From assembly GCF_000716545.1 (NCBI RefSeq), contig NZ_JNWZ01000047.1, positions 3,197 through 67,196 of the forward strand: 64,000 nt of DNA, read 5' to 3'. Every line of letters starts with the position of its first letter. The stretch's first letter is position 1. Shown one piece after another: positions 16,611-25,902 of the stretch. Under the pieces are notes generated by a model that saw only the letters and a list, made by a program, of their open reading frames with translations, ran no database searches and was not told the DNA's origin. The DNA comes from Kitasatospora phosalacinea (lineage in GTDB: Bacteria > Actinomycetota > Actinomycetes > Streptomycetales > Streptomycetaceae). A program made the position numbers and the translations under genes.

Positions 16611-17156
16611 ATGACCGACCCGCTCAGCGGCAGACTCGTCCGGCTCAGAGAACTCCGCGAGACCGACCTGCCCCGGCTCACCGCCTGGTGGCGCGAACCC
16701 GGCCTCGCCATCCAGCAGGTCACCGGCCCCGTGCACCCCCAGCCCGACGCCCGGCTCGCCGACATGTTCCGCTCCTGGAGCCAGAACACCGGCACCGACC
16801 TCGGCCTCTCCGTCGAGACCCTCGACACCGGGGACCTGGCCGGCCACGTCACCCTCTACGGCGCCACCCCCAAGGACCGCTGCGCCACTCTCGCCATCAT
16901 CATCGGCCCGCCCCACCAGGACCGCGGCCTCGGCACCGACGTCCTGCGCACCACCATCCGCTACGGCTTCGCCGAACTCGGCCTCCACCGCATCGAGCTC
17001 ACCGTCAACGGCTACAACACCCGCGCCCTCGCCGCCTACCGCCGGGCCGGCTTCACCGAGGAGGGCCGCCGCCGCGAAGCCGTCTTCCGGGCCAGCGGCT
17101 GGCACGACCAGGTCCAGATGGGCGTCCTCTCCACGGAGTGGCAGGACGACGTCTGA
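16611..17156 (+). CDS. GNAT family N-acetyltransferase
   Basis: 181 residues, RimJ/RimL-like. The acetyl-CoA pyrophosphate loop is visible as PPHQDRGLGTDVLRTTIRYG and the C-terminal signature as VNGYNTRALAAYRRAGFTEE. Short spacing behind the ABC exporter gene suggests one operon, so acetylation of the exported compound or of a protein is possible. Substrate unknown. Confidence 0.88.
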   Translation: MTDPLSGRLVRLRELRETDLPRLTAWWREPGLAIQQVTGPVHPQPDARLADMFRSWSQNTGTDLGLSVETLDTGDLAGHVTLYGATPKDRCATLAIIIGPPHQDRGLGTDVLRTTIRYGFAELGLHRIELTVNGYNTRALAAYRRAGFTEEGRRREAVFRASGWHDQVQMGVLSTEWQDDV

Positions 17157-17239
17157 CGCCGCACCCCGGGGGCGCGGGGGACCGCGCCCCCGTTCGCCCG
17201 GGTTTCGCCCCCGGCGCCCCGCGGGTAGCGTCGCGTTCC

Positions 17240-17857
17240 ATGGACGTGGTGATCGCAGGTGGGCACGGCAAGATCGCGTTGCGGCTCTCGAAGCTGCTCT
17301 CCGCCCGGGGCGACGCCGTCGCCGGGCTGATCCGGAACCCCGCGCAGGCGGGGGACCTGCACGCGGTGGGGGCCCGGCCGGTGGTGTGCGACCTGGAGGC
17401 GGCCCCGGTGGAGGAGCTGGCCGGGCACCTGGAGGGCGCGGACGCGGTGGTGTTCGCGGCCGGGGCCGGGCCGGGCAGCGGATCGGCCCGGAAGGAGACG
17501 GTGGACCGGGACGGGGCGGTGCTGCTGGCGGACGCGGCGCGGCTGGCGGGGGTGCGGCGGTACCTGCTGGTGTCCTCGATGGGGCTGGACCGGATCGGCG
17601 ACCCGGAGGTCTCGCCGGAGTTCGACGCGTACCTGAGGGCGAAGCGGGCGGCCGAGGAGGCGGTGAAGGAGCGCCCGCTGGACTGGACGGTGCTGCGCCC
17701 GGGCGGCCTGACCGACGAGCCCACCGAGCGGCACGCGCACCTCGCACCGCCGCCGAACCGCTTCGGCCAGGTCTCCCGGGACGAGGTCGCGCACACCCTG
17801 GTGCGGCTGCTGGACGACGCGTCGACGATCCACCAGACCCTGGAGCTCACGACCTGA
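17240..17857 (+). CDS. NAD(P)H-binding SDR-like protein (NmrA/YwnB type)
   Basis: 205 residues, atypical short-chain dehydrogenase fold. N-terminal MDVVIAGGHGKIALRLSKLL is the dinucleotide-binding GxxGxxxx motif; VSSMGLDR and the C-terminal DEVAHTLVRLLDD are typical of NAD(P)-dependent epimerase-like proteins. The start is ATG 17240: a -10 box TAGCGT (17226-17231) ends 8 bases upstream and no ribosome binding site is visible, so the transcript is probably leaderless. Substrate unknown. Confidence 0.88.
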   Translation: MDVVIAGGHGKIALRLSKLLSARGDAVAGLIRNPAQAGDLHAVGARPVVCDLEAAPVEELAGHLEGADAVVFAAGAGPGSGSARKETVDRDGAVLLADAARLAGVRRYLLVSSMGLDRIGDPEVSPEFDAYLRAKRAAEEAVKERPLDWTVLRPGGLTDEPTERHAHLAPPPNRFGQVSRDEVAHTLVRLLDDASTIHQTLELTT

Positions 17858-17954
17858 CCGCGGCCCCACTACGTCCCACTGCGGCCCCGCCGCGGCGCGA
17901 CCGCGGTTGCCCGGCGCCGGGTCGGGCGGGATGGTGGTGGTTGAGGTGAGTGCG

Positions 17955-18422
17955 ATGGCCGAGATCGCCCTGCAGGTCGATGTCGCGGCGCCCCGGGAGC
18001 GGCTGCTGGCGGCGCTGGACACCCGCGAGGGGCTGGCGTCCTGGTGGACCACCGAGCTGGACCGGGACGGCGACGACCTGCTGTTCACGGTGGACGACGC
18101 CCCGCAGCCGCTCCGGTTGCGCCGGGAGCGCGCGGACCTGGAGCGGGTGGCCTGGCGCAGCGTCGGGGTGTTCCCGCCGGCCTGGCAGGGGACGACGGTG
18201 ACCTGGGACTTCTTCGACCACCCGGACGGCGCGCGGCAGTCGCTGCTGCTGTTGCGCCACCTCGGCTGGCCCGTCGACGCGGGCCCCTCGGTGCCGGTGG
18301 CGGCGGGCCGGTGGGCGGAGCTGGTCGTCCGGTTGAAGGACTACGTGCAGAGCGGCCGCCGGCAGCCGCTGTTCGTCCCGGCGGCGCACCCGCACCCGGG
18401 GGTGCACGCGGAGGCGGACTGA
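17955..18422 (+). CDS. SRPBCC (START/Bet v1-like) domain protein
   Basis: 155 residues from ATG 17955, with GAGGTG 7 bases upstream. The fold is recognised from [20 protein letters not shown] and SWWTT near the N-terminus, [12 protein letters not shown] in the strand region and the C-terminal helix [15 protein letters not shown]. Such proteins bind hydrophobic ligands or are AHA1-like. It may be cotranscribed with its neighbours, but spacing (97 bp from the previous gene) is loose. No specific function can be assigned. Confidence 0.8.
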   Translation: MAEIALQVDVAAPRERLLAALDTREGLASWWTTELDRDGDDLLFTVDDAPQPLRLRRERADLERVAWRSVGVFPPAWQGTTVTWDFFDHPDGARQSLLLLRHLGWPVDAGPSVPVAAGRWAELVVRLKDYVQSGRRQPLFVPAAHPHPGVHAEAD

Positions 18423-18496
18423 CGGCGTGCGCGGTGCGACGCGCCGGTTCGGACGATGACCGGCATGGAGCGGCGCGTACGGGTGAGACTGGCTGC

Positions 18497-19243
18497 ATGT
18501 TGGGACTTCCGGACCGCATCAAGGGCTTCCTGTTCGACCTGGACGGGGTGCTGACCCAGACCGCGAAGGTGCACGCCGCGGCGTGGAAGGACATGTTCGA
18601 CACCTTCCTGCGGGCCGAAGCGGCGCGCACCGGCGGAGAGTTCACGCCGTTCGACCCGGCCGGCGACTACGACAGGTACGTGGACGGGCGGCCCCGGCTG
18701 GACGGCACCCGGCAGTTCCTGGCCTCGCGCGGGATCGAGCTGCCCGAGGGCACCCCGCAGGACCCGCCGGGCACCCGCACCGTCAACGGCCTGTCGAGCG
18801 CGAAGAACGACACCGTGCTGCGGCTGATCCGCGAGCGGGGCGTGCAGCCGTACCAGGGCTCGGTGGCGTACCTGCGCCGGCTGCGCGAACTCGGGCTGCC
18901 GCGCGCGGTGGTGTCCTCCAGCGCGAACTGCCGGGACGTGCTGCGGGCCGCCGGGATCGACGACTTCTTCGAGGTGGTGGTGGACGGGCTGACCCTGGCC
19001 CGCGACCACCTGGCGGGCAAGCCCGCCCCCGACACCTTCCTGGCGGCGGCGGAGCGGCTGGGGGTGCCCCCGGAGCACGCCGCGGTGTTCGAGGACGCGC
19101 TGGCGGGCGTCGCGGCCGGGCGGGCCGGCGGCTTCGGCGCGGTGGTGGGCGTGAACCGCACCGGGCAGGCCGCGGCGCTGCGCGAGCACGGCGCGTCCGT
19201 GGTGGTGGACGACCTCGCGGAACTGCTGGAGGAGCGCGGATGA
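18497..19243 (+). CDS. pgmB: Beta-phosphoglucomutase (HAD superfamily)
   Basis: 248 residues. HAD motif [20 protein letters not shown] carries the phosphorylated Asp and the acid/base Asp; motif II is VVSSSANC, motif III Lys is in [12 protein letters not shown], and motif IV is [12 protein letters not shown]. The enzyme converts beta-glucose 1-phosphate to glucose 6-phosphate. The stop overlaps the start of the GH65 gene (ATGA), and GH65 phosphorylases release exactly beta-glucose 1-phosphate, so the two form a catabolic pair. Confidence 0.92.
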   Translation: MLGLPDRIKGFLFDLDGVLTQTAKVHAAAWKDMFDTFLRAEAARTGGEFTPFDPAGDYDRYVDGRPRLDGTRQFLASRGIELPEGTPQDPPGTRTVNGLSSAKNDTVLRLIRERGVQPYQGSVAYLRRLRELGLPRAVVSSSANCRDVLRAAGIDDFFEVVVDGLTLARDHLAGKPAPDTFLAAAERLGVPPEHAAVFEDALAGVAAGRAGGFGAVVGVNRTGQAAALREHGASVVVDDLAELLEERG

Positions 19244-21642
19244 GCCCGTCCGAGTCGTTCACCGTCGACCCGTGGGGGATCACCGAGCACGGCCTCGACC
19301 TGCCCGGACAGGCCCGCGCCGAGTCGGTGTTCGCGCTGTCCAACGGCCACATCGGGCTGCGCGGCAACCTGGACGAGGGCGAGCCGCACGGGCTGCCCGG
19401 CACCTACCTGAACGGCGTGTTCGAGCTGCGCCCGCTGCCGTACGCGGAGAGCGGCTACGGCTTCCCGGAGTCCGGGCAGAGCGTCATCAACGTCACCAAC
19501 GGCAAGCTGATCCGGCTGCTGGTCGACGACGAGCCGTTCGACCTGCGCTACGGCGAACTGCGCAGCCACCGACGGACGTTGGACTTCCGGGACGGCGTGC
19601 TGCACCGGGAGGCCGAGTGGACCTCGCCGGCCGGGCGGACGGTGCGGGTGACCTCGTCCCGGCTGGTGTCGCTGACCCAGCGGGCGGTGTGCGCGGTCGA
19701 CTACACGGTGGAGGCCGTGGACGGGCCGGTGCGGATCGTCCTGCAGTCCGAGCTGGTCGCCAACGAGCAGCTGCCGGGCGAGGCGGGCGACAGCGACCCG
19801 CGGGCGGCGGCCGTGCTGGAGGCCCCGCTGGCCGCCGAGTTGCAGTACGCCCAGGGCACCAAGGGCGTGCTGGTGCACCGCACCCGGTTCTCCGGGCTGC
19901 GGGTGGCCGCTGCGATCGACCACGTGGTCGACGGGCCGGAGCGGATCGACACCACCGCCGAGTCCTCCGACGACCAGGCCAGGATCACCGCCACCACGGT
20001 GCTGAACGCCGGGCAGAAGCTGCGGCTGGTCAAGTACCTGGCGTACGGCTGGTCGGCGACGCGCTCGCTGCCCGCCGTCCGGGACCAGGTGGAGGCGGCG
20101 CTGACCGCCGCCCGGTACACCGGCTGGGACGGGCTGGTGGCCGAGCAGAAGGAGTACCTGGGCCGGTTCTGGGCCGACAACGACATCGAGATCGAGGGTG
20201 ACGTCGAGCTCCAGCAGGCCGTCCGGTTCGCGATGTTCCACGTGCTGCAGGCGGGCGCCCGCAGCGAGGAGCGGGCCATCCCGGCCAAGGGCCTGACCGG
20301 GCCCGGCTACGACGGGCACTCGTTCTGGGACACCGAGACCTTCGTGCTGCCGGTGCTCACCTACTGCCTGCCGGACGCGGTCAAGCAGGCGCTGCGCTGG
20401 CGGCACACCACGCTGCCGATGGCCCGCGAGCGGGCCGCCCAACTCGGCCTGGCGGGCGCGGTGTTCCCGTGGCGGACGATCCGCGGCGAGGAGTGCTCCG
20501 GGTACTGGCCGGCCGGCACCGCCGCGTTCCACATCGGCGCGGACATCGCGGCCGCCGTCGTCCGCTACGTCCGGGCCACCGGCGACACCGAGTTCGAGCG
20601 CACCAACGGCCTGGAACTGCTGGTGGAGACCGCCCGGATGTGGCGCTCGCTGGGCCACCACGACGCCAAGGGCAACTTCCGGATCGAGGGCGTCACCGGG
20701 CCGGACGAGTACTCGGCGGTCGCCGACAACAACGTGTTCACCAACGTGATGGCGCAGTCCAACCTGTGGAACGCGGCGGACACCGCGCTGAAGTACCGGC
20801 ACGAGTCCTCGCTGCTCGGGGTGGACACCGAGGAGGCCGCGGCCTGGCGCGACGCCGCCGACAAGATGTTCATCCCGTACGACGAGCAGATCGGCGTGCA
20901 CCCGCAGGCCGACGGGTTCACCGACCACCAGACGTGGGACTTCGAGGCCACCCCGCCGGAGAAGTACCCGCTGCTGCTGCACTACCCGTACTTCGACCTG
21001 TACCGCAAGCAGGTGGTCAAGCAGGCCGACCTGGTGCTCGCCATGCAGGTCCGCGGCGACGTGTTCACCCCCGAGCAGAAGGCCCGCAACTTCGCCTACT
21101 ACGAGCGCCTGACGGTCCGCGACTCCTCGCTGTCCGCCTGCACCCAGGCGGTGATCGCCGCCGAGGTCGGACAGCTCGACCTGGCCTACGACTACACCGC
21201 CGAAGCCGCCCTGATGGACCTGCACGACCTCGGCGGCAACACCCGCGACGGCCTGCACATGGCCTCGCTGGCCGGCGCCTGCATCGCGCTGGTCGCCGGG
21301 TTCGGCGGCCTGCGCGACCACACCGGGCTGCTCTCCTTCCGCCCCCGGCTGCCCGCCGGGCTGCAGCGGCTGTGCTTCTCGATGAACGTCCGCGAGCACC
21401 TGCTGCGGGTCGACATCACCCACGCCACCACCACGTACACGCTGCGCCGCGGCAGCCTGCTGCCCGTCCTGCACGACGACGAGCAGCTGCGGATCGAGGC
21501 CGGCAAGCCGGTCAGCCGCCCCACCGCCCGGATCGACGCCCCCGAGGAGCGCCCCGCCCAGCCCCCCGGCCGGGAGCCCGCCCGCCGGCACAGCCAGGCC
21601 CGCGTCCAGGTCGGGGCGGTCGACCACCTCCCGGCCGAGTAG
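19240..21642 (+). CDS. GH65 disaccharide phosphorylase (trehalose/kojibiose/maltose type)
   Basis: 800 residues: N-terminal beta-sandwich (about 1-270), linker, (alpha/alpha)6 catalytic barrel (about 320-700) and a C-terminal beta domain. The general acid is Glu490 in [12 protein letters not shown]; the phosphate/substrate region [15 protein letters not shown] and the [20 protein letters not shown] block are typical of GH65. It cleaves an alpha-linked glucose disaccharide with phosphate to beta-glucose 1-phosphate plus glucose. It is translationally coupled to the mutase upstream. Trehalose, kojibiose, nigerose and maltose phosphorylases all fit; the sequence alone does not settle which. The cytoplasmic location implies an internal or imported disaccharide. 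Confidence 0.92.
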   Translation: MSPSESFTVDPWGITEHGLDLPGQARAESVFALSNGHIGLRGNLDEGEPHGLPGTYLNGVFELRPLPYAESGYGFPESGQSVINVTNGKLIRLLVDDEPFDLRYGELRSHRRTLDFRDGVLHREAEWTSPAGRTVRVTSSRLVSLTQRAVCAVDYTVEAVDGPVRIVLQSELVANEQLPGEAGDSDPRAAAVLEAPLAAELQYAQGTKGVLVHRTRFSGLRVAAAIDHVVDGPERIDTTAESSDDQARITATTVLNAGQKLRLVKYLAYGWSATRSLPAVRDQVEAALTAARYTGWDGLVAEQKEYLGRFWADNDIEIEGDVELQQAVRFAMFHVLQAGARSEERAIPAKGLTGPGYDGHSFWDTETFVLPVLTYCLPDAVKQALRWRHTTLPMARERAAQLGLAGAVFPWRTIRGEECSGYWPAGTAAFHIGADIAAAVVRYVRATGDTEFERTNGLELLVETARMWRSLGHHDAKGNFRIEGVTGPDEYSAVADNNVFTNVMAQSNLWNAADTALKYRHESSLLGVDTEEAAAWRDAADKMFIPYDEQIGVHPQADGFTDHQTWDFEATPPEKYPLLLHYPYFDLYRKQVVKQADLVLAMQVRGDVFTPEQKARNFAYYERLTVRDSSLSACTQAVIAAEVGQLDLAYDYTAEAALMDLHDLGGNTRDGLHMASLAGACIALVAGFGGLRDHTGLLSFRPRLPAGLQRLCFSMNVREHLLRVDITHATTTYTLRRGSLLPVLHDDEQLRIEAGKPVSRPTARIDAPEERPAQPPGREPARRHSQARVQVGAVDHLPAE

Positions 21643-21775
21643 CCCCTCGGCCGGGCGGGTGAGCGCACGTGTACCGACCTGACCGCCCGTCAACACTCCC
21701 TGCACCCCCGCGAACCGGCGGGTGCGGGAGCATCCGCCTGCCGCCTCCGGTTCCGCCCCCCGAACGGAGGCCCCG

Positions 21776-22939
21776 TTGCGCACCCTCGCGCTCACCGCCG
21801 CCCTGCTCACCGCCCTCACCGCCGCCCCCGCCCACGCCGCCCGCGCCACCCCGCGCTGGGTGCGCACCTGCACCGCCCCCGCCCGCGCCGACACCGCCGG
21901 CTGCGACGCGCTGCGGGTCGTCGGCACGGCGGCCGACGCCGACGACGGCTACGGCCCCGCCGAACTGCGCGCCGCGTACGGGCTGCCCGCCGACGGCGGC
22001 GAAGGCGCCACCATCGCCGTCGTCGACGCCTACGACCACCCCCGCGCCGAAGCCGACCTCGACGTCTACCGCCGCCACTACGGGCTGCCCCCCTGCACCA
22101 CCGACAGCGGCTGCTTCCGCAAGACCGACCAGCGCGGCGGCACGCGGCTGCCGCGCGGCAACACCGCCTGGGCCGGCGAGACCGCGCTCGACCTCGCCAT
22201 GGTCTCCGCGATCGCCCCGCGCGCCCGGATCCTCCTGGTCGAGGCCGACAGCGCCGCCGTCGGCAACCTCGGAACGGCCGTCAACACCGCCGTCGCGCTC
22301 GGCGCCCGGTACGTCTCGATCAGCTGGGGCACCACCGAGAACGCCAACGCGGCCGACTACGACAGCCGCTACTTCGACCACCCCGGCACGGTCATCGCCG
22401 CCGCCTCCGGCGACTCCGGGTACGGCGTCAACTTCCCCGCCTCCTCACCCCACACGGTCGCCGTCGGCGGCACCACCCTGCGCCCCGACGGCTCCGCCCG
22501 CGGCTGGAGCGAGACCGCCTGGACCACCGGCCCGGACGAGGGCGCGGGCAGCGGCTGCTCCGCCCGGCTCCCCAAACCCGAGTGGCAGAGCGACCCCGGC
22601 TGCGACCACCGCACCGTCGCCGACGTGGCCGCCGTCGCCGACCCCGCGACCGGCGTCGCCGTCTACCAGACCTACGGCGGCAACGGCTGGTACACCTACG
22701 GCGGCACCTCCGCCGCCGCCCCGATCATCGCCGCCGCCTACGCCCTCGCCGGCCCCCCGTCCCCCGGCAGCCGCCCCGCCTCCTTCCCCTACCGCCACCC
22801 CGCCGCCCTCCACGACGTCACCACCGGCCCCACCCCCGTCACCTGCACCCCCGCCTACCTCTGCGCGGCGGCACCGGGCTACGACGGCCCGACCGGGCTC
22901 GGCAGCCCGAACGGGGTGGAGGCGTTCCGGGAACCGTGA
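21776..22939 (+). CDS. Secreted S53 (sedolisin-like) serine peptidase
   Basis: 387 residues from TTG 21776, chosen because GGAGG sits 5 bases upstream and the signal peptide (LALTAALLTALTAAPAHA) then starts properly. The sedolisin catalytic residues are all visible: Glu135 and Asp139 in GETALDLAMV and Ser312 in YGGTSAAAP, with the oxyanion Asp in AASGDSGYG. The usual large N-terminal propeptide is missing; the mature domain follows the signal almost directly, so this belongs to the short actinobacterial S53 group. Predicted extracellular acid protease. Confidence 0.87.
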   Translation: MRTLALTAALLTALTAAPAHAARATPRWVRTCTAPARADTAGCDALRVVGTAADADDGYGPAELRAAYGLPADGGEGATIAVVDAYDHPRAEADLDVYRRHYGLPPCTTDSGCFRKTDQRGGTRLPRGNTAWAGETALDLAMVSAIAPRARILLVEADSAAVGNLGTAVNTAVALGARYVSISWGTTENANAADYDSRYFDHPGTVIAAASGDSGYGVNFPASSPHTVAVGGTTLRPDGSARGWSETAWTTGPDEGAGSGCSARLPKPEWQSDPGCDHRTVADVAAVADPATGVAVYQTYGGNGWYTYGGTSAAAPIIAAAYALAGPPSPGSRPASFPYRHPAALHDVTTGPTPVTCTPAYLCAAAPGYDGPTGLGSPNGVEAFREP

Positions 22940-22985
22940 CGCCCCGGGCGCGGGAGACCGGCCGCGCCGGGCGCCCCGCGCCCGC

Positions 22986-23459
22986 TCAGCCCTTCGGCGC
23001 GGGCGTCAGCCGGCTCGTCACGGCCACCCGGTTCAGCGCGTTGATCGCGCAGATCAGGCCGATCAGGTGGGCCAGTTCGGACTCCGAGAAGTGCTTGGCG
23101 GCCTCGTCGAACACCGCGTCGGGGACGCGGGTCCCGGCGACCAGGGTGACCGACTCGGTCAGGGCCAGCGCGGCGCGCTCGCGGGCGGTGAAGTACGGGG
23201 TCTCCCGCCACGCGGCGAGGGTGTCCAGGCGGTGCTCGCGCTCGCCGTTCGCGCGGGCGTCGCTCGCGTGCTTGTCCAGGCAGAACGCGCAGCCGTTGAT
23301 CTGCGAGGCGCGCAGGTTGACCAGCTCGGCGAGCACCGGGTCGGCGAGGCCGGCGATCGCGGCCCGGGAGGCCTCCAGCAGCGGGCGGTGGAAGCCGGGG
23401 GCGCGTTCGCGCAGCGAGATGCGGAGGGCGGGGGCGGGAACGGTGGAGTCGTCGGTCAT
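22986..23459 (-). CDS. Carboxymuconolactone decarboxylase / AhpD-like protein
   Basis: 157 residues. The AhpD-type redox motif is Cys57-x-x-Cys60 followed by His64 (GCAFCLDKH), and the C-terminal ALNRVAVTSRL is typical. Family members act as peroxide-reducing disulfide proteins or as bystanders in oxidative stress. The transcript is probably leaderless: -10 TACGGT (minus strand, 23472-23467) ends 7 bases before ATG 23459. It is divergent from a MocR-type regulator, which probably controls it. Confidence 0.9.
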   Translation of the reverse strand: MTDDSTVPAPALRISLRERAPGFHRPLLEASRAAIAGLADPVLAELVNLRASQINGCAFCLDKHASDARANGEREHRLDTLAAWRETPYFTARERAALALTESVTLVAGTRVPDAVFDEAAKHFSESELAHLIGLICAINALNRVAVTSRLTPAPKG

Positions 23460-23509
23460 ACGGCCCACCGTAGGCGCGCGGTGGACCGGTGGTGTGGTTC
23501 ATTCGGGGA

Positions 23510-24940
23510 ATGGATTCCTGGGCCACTTTCGGCGGCGACCTGCACCTCGACCTGGACGCCGGACGCTCCCGCGGCCTGGGCCTGCGCGCCGCCCTGGAGG
23601 ACGCGCTGCGCACCGCCGTCCGCGACGGCCGCCTCGCCGCCGGGACGCGGCTGCCGTCCTCCCGGGCGCTCGCCGCCGACCTGGGCGTCGCCCGCAACAC
23701 CGTCGCCGAGGCGTACACCCAGCTCGCCGCCGAGGGCTGGCTCGCCTCCCGGCAGGGCTCCGGCACGGTGGTCGCCGAGCGCGGACCGCAGCCCGCCCCC
23801 GCCGCGCCGCCGCCCGGCCTGCCGGTCCCCGAGGTGCCCGTGCACAACCTGCGCCCCGGCTCGCCGGACCTGAGCCGCTTCCCGCGCACCGCCTGGCTGG
23901 CCGCCGCCCGCCGGGCCCTGGCCACCGCCCCGCACGAGGCGTTCGACTACGGCGACCCGCGCGGCCGGATCGAACTGCGCCGCGCCCTGGCCGGCTACCT
24001 GGCCCGGGCCCGCGGCGTGCGCACCGACCCGGAGCGGCTGCTGATCTGCACCGGCTACCTGCAGGGCCTCGGCCTGCTCTGCGCCGCGCTGCGCGAACAC
24101 GGCCTGCGCGCCGTCGCGGTGGAGCAGTACGGACTGTCGCCGCAGCACGCCGCGATCACCGCGCACGGCCTGGCGCTGCGCCCGCTGCCGCTGGACGAGG
24201 GCGGCGCGCTGACCGACCGGCTCGCCCGCACCGACGCCGGACTGGCCGTGCTCACCCCGGCCCACCAGTTCCCCACCGGCGTCCCGCTGCGGGCCTCCCG
24301 GCGGGCCGCCGCGGTCGACTGGGCCCGGCAGTCCGGCGGCTACCTGCTGGAGGACGACTACGACGGCGAGTTCCGCTACGACCGGCACGCGATCGGCGCC
24401 GTGCAGGCGCTCGACCCCGAGCGGGTGGTGTACGCGGGCACCACCTCCAAGTCGCTCGCCCCCGGCCTGCGGCTGGCCTGGCTGGCGCTGCCCGCCGCCC
24501 TGGTCGAACCGGTGGCCCGGCACAAGCGGCTGGCCGACAGGCAGAGCGGCGCCCTGGAACAGCTCACCCTGGCCGAACTGATCGACTCCGGCGACTACGA
24601 CCGGCACGTCCGCCGCAGCCGGCACCTGCTGCGCCGCCGCCGCGACCGGCTGGTCGAGGTGCTCGCCGAACGCGCCCCGGCCGTCCGGGTCACCGGCCTC
24701 AACGCGGGCCTGCACGCCGTCCTGGAACTGCCCGCGGACGGCCCCGGCGAGGACGAACTGCTGCACCGGGCCGGGCGGGCCCGCCTCGCCCTGACCACCC
24801 TCGGCGGGCACCTGGCACCCGGCGCGGACCCCGGGCCCGGACGGCTCCCCGGGCTGGTGATCGGCTACGGCACGCCGCCCGAGCACGCCTTCGAGGCCGC
24901 GCTCGACGCGCTGTGCGACCTGCTCGCTCAGCCCTTGTGA
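23510..24940 (+). CDS. MocR/PdxR-type regulator (GntR helix-turn-helix plus aminotransferase fold)
   Basis: 476 residues from ATG 23510. The N-terminal GntR-type winged helix spans about residues 15-90 (LPSSRALAADLGVARNTVAE), joined by a Pro/Ala linker to a fold-type I aminotransferase domain with EDDYDGEFRYDR and the PLP-binding Lys314 in GTTSKSLAPGLRL. The family uses PLP or a PLP-amino acid adduct as effector and usually controls a divergent gene, here the CMD/AhpD-like protein, 50 bp away. Its end overlaps the end of the small convergent gene at 24928 by 13 bp. Confidence 0.92.
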   Translation: MDSWATFGGDLHLDLDAGRSRGLGLRAALEDALRTAVRDGRLAAGTRLPSSRALAADLGVARNTVAEAYTQLAAEGWLASRQGSGTVVAERGPQPAPAAPPPGLPVPEVPVHNLRPGSPDLSRFPRTAWLAAARRALATAPHEAFDYGDPRGRIELRRALAGYLARARGVRTDPERLLICTGYLQGLGLLCAALREHGLRAVAVEQYGLSPQHAAITAHGLALRPLPLDEGGALTDRLARTDAGLAVLTPAHQFPTGVPLRASRRAAAVDWARQSGGYLLEDDYDGEFRYDRHAIGAVQALDPERVVYAGTTSKSLAPGLRLAWLALPAALVEPVARHKRLADRQSGALEQLTLAELIDSGDYDRHVRRSRHLLRRRRDRLVEVLAERAPAVRVTGLNAGLHAVLELPADGPGEDELLHRAGRARLALTTLGGHLAPGADPGPGRLPGLVIGYGTPPEHAFEAALDALCDLLAQPL

Positions 24941-25107
24941 CCGCCCACGTAGAACAGCAGGAACAGGAAGCCCACGAAGACGTGGCCCGAGACGATGTAG
25001 ATCCACACCCGGATCCACACCCGGTTCGAGGCGCGGTAGCCCGCGTCCATGGTCTCCGCGTACTTCGGGACGGGGGCGTGGGCGGCGGGCTTTCCGGTGT
25101 CGGTCAT
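24928..25107 (-). CDS. Tiny single-span membrane protein (DUF6126-like)
   Basis: 59 residues, ATG 25107 preceded by AGGAG with good spacing. The N-terminal half is hydrophilic (MTDTGKPAAHAPVPKYAE); the C-terminal half is one membrane helix (YIVSGHVFVGFLFLLFYVGG) ending in HKG. Located 58 bp downstream of an XRE-cupin regulator on the same strand, the position where streptomycete DUF6126 proteins are found, as far as I recall. The family has no known function. It overlaps the end of the MocR gene by 13 bp, tail to tail. Confidence 0.75.
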   Translation of the reverse strand: MTDTGKPAAHAPVPKYAETMDAGYRASNRVWIRVWIYIVSGHVFVGFLFLLFYVGGHKG

Positions 25108-25165
25108 GGCGCTGACTCCTGACGTGGAGGGCGTGGAGGGCGGGACGGTCGGGGTGGCGGGGCGG

Positions 25166-25771
25166 CTACAGGCGCGGGGCGTCGCCCAGGCACAGGTCGC
25201 CGCCGGGGCTCTGCAGCAGCGTGTGGACGAAGATCAGGTCGAGGCCGGAGGCGGAGTCCGCGGCGATCACGTGCGGCGTCATCGAGTCGAAGTGCGCCGA
25301 GTCGCCCTCGTCCAGGAAGTGGACCCGGTCGCCGAGCACCAGCTTCATCCGGCCCCCGGTGACGTACAGCCACTCCTCGCCCGGGTGCACCCGCACCACC
25401 GCGTCCTGCGTGCCCGGCGGCACGTGCACCCGCAGCGCCTGCATCGCCCGGCCCGGGGCGCCGGCCCGCTGGTACCCCCAGCCGCCGGCCCGGCCCGGCT
25501 CGACCCGCCCGCCCCGGATCACCGGGTCCGGTGCGCCGGGCTGCTCGCCGAGCAGCTCGGCCACGCTCGTCCCGTACGCCCGGGCCAGGCCCAGCAGCAC
25601 CGGCAGCGAGGGCTGCCGGCGCCCGGTCTCCAGGCGGGACAAGTAGGCTGGCGAGAGGCCCACCCGGGCCGCCGCGACCTCCAGCGTCAACCGGCTGGAG
25701 ACCCGCTGCTCCCGCAGCCGCGCGCCGAGGCCCGCGACTTCCTGGTCCTCGTCGAGGGGGCTGTCCGTCAT
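25166..25771 (-). CDS. XRE-cupin transcriptional regulator
   Basis: 201 residues. An XRE helix-turn-helix in the first 80 residues (LTLEVAAARVGLSPAYLSRL, ETGRRQPSLPVLLGLARAYG) is followed by a cupin sensor domain (about 100-195: VRVHPGEEWLYVTGGRMKLV, SAHFDSMTPHVIAA). ATG 25771 opens the frame; the tiny membrane protein gene follows in the same direction. Two overlapping inverted repeats lie 29 bp upstream, the expected autoregulatory operator. The cupin ligand is unknown. Confidence 0.9.
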   Translation of the reverse strand: MTDSPLDEDQEVAGLGARLREQRVSSRLTLEVAAARVGLSPAYLSRLETGRRQPSLPVLLGLARAYGTSVAELLGEQPGAPDPVIRGGRVEPGRAGGWGYQRAGAPGRAMQALRVHVPPGTQDAVVRVHPGEEWLYVTGGRMKLVLGDRVHFLDEGDSAHFDSMTPHVIAADSASGLDLIFVHTLLQSPGGDLCLGDAPRL

Positions 25772-25799
25772 GGGACAAGTGGACACCCTCCCTGCCTCC

Positions 25800-25826
25800 G
25801 GGGCAACAAACTTGCCCCACAGGCAA
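25800..25826. promoter_or_regulatory. Overlapping inverted repeats upstream of the XRE-cupin gene
   Basis: GGGGCAA-5 bp-TTGCCCC (25800-25818) and TTGCC-5 bp-GGCAA (25812-25826) share the central TTGCC half site. Same spacing in both; a likely two-dimer operator. Confidence 0.55.
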
Positions 25827-25902
25827 ACCGGCTCCCCGTCGCCGGCCCCGGTCTCCCGCTCCCGGCCCTCCCGGCACCAGGGCCGACCGGCCCCGCCTCC
25901 CG

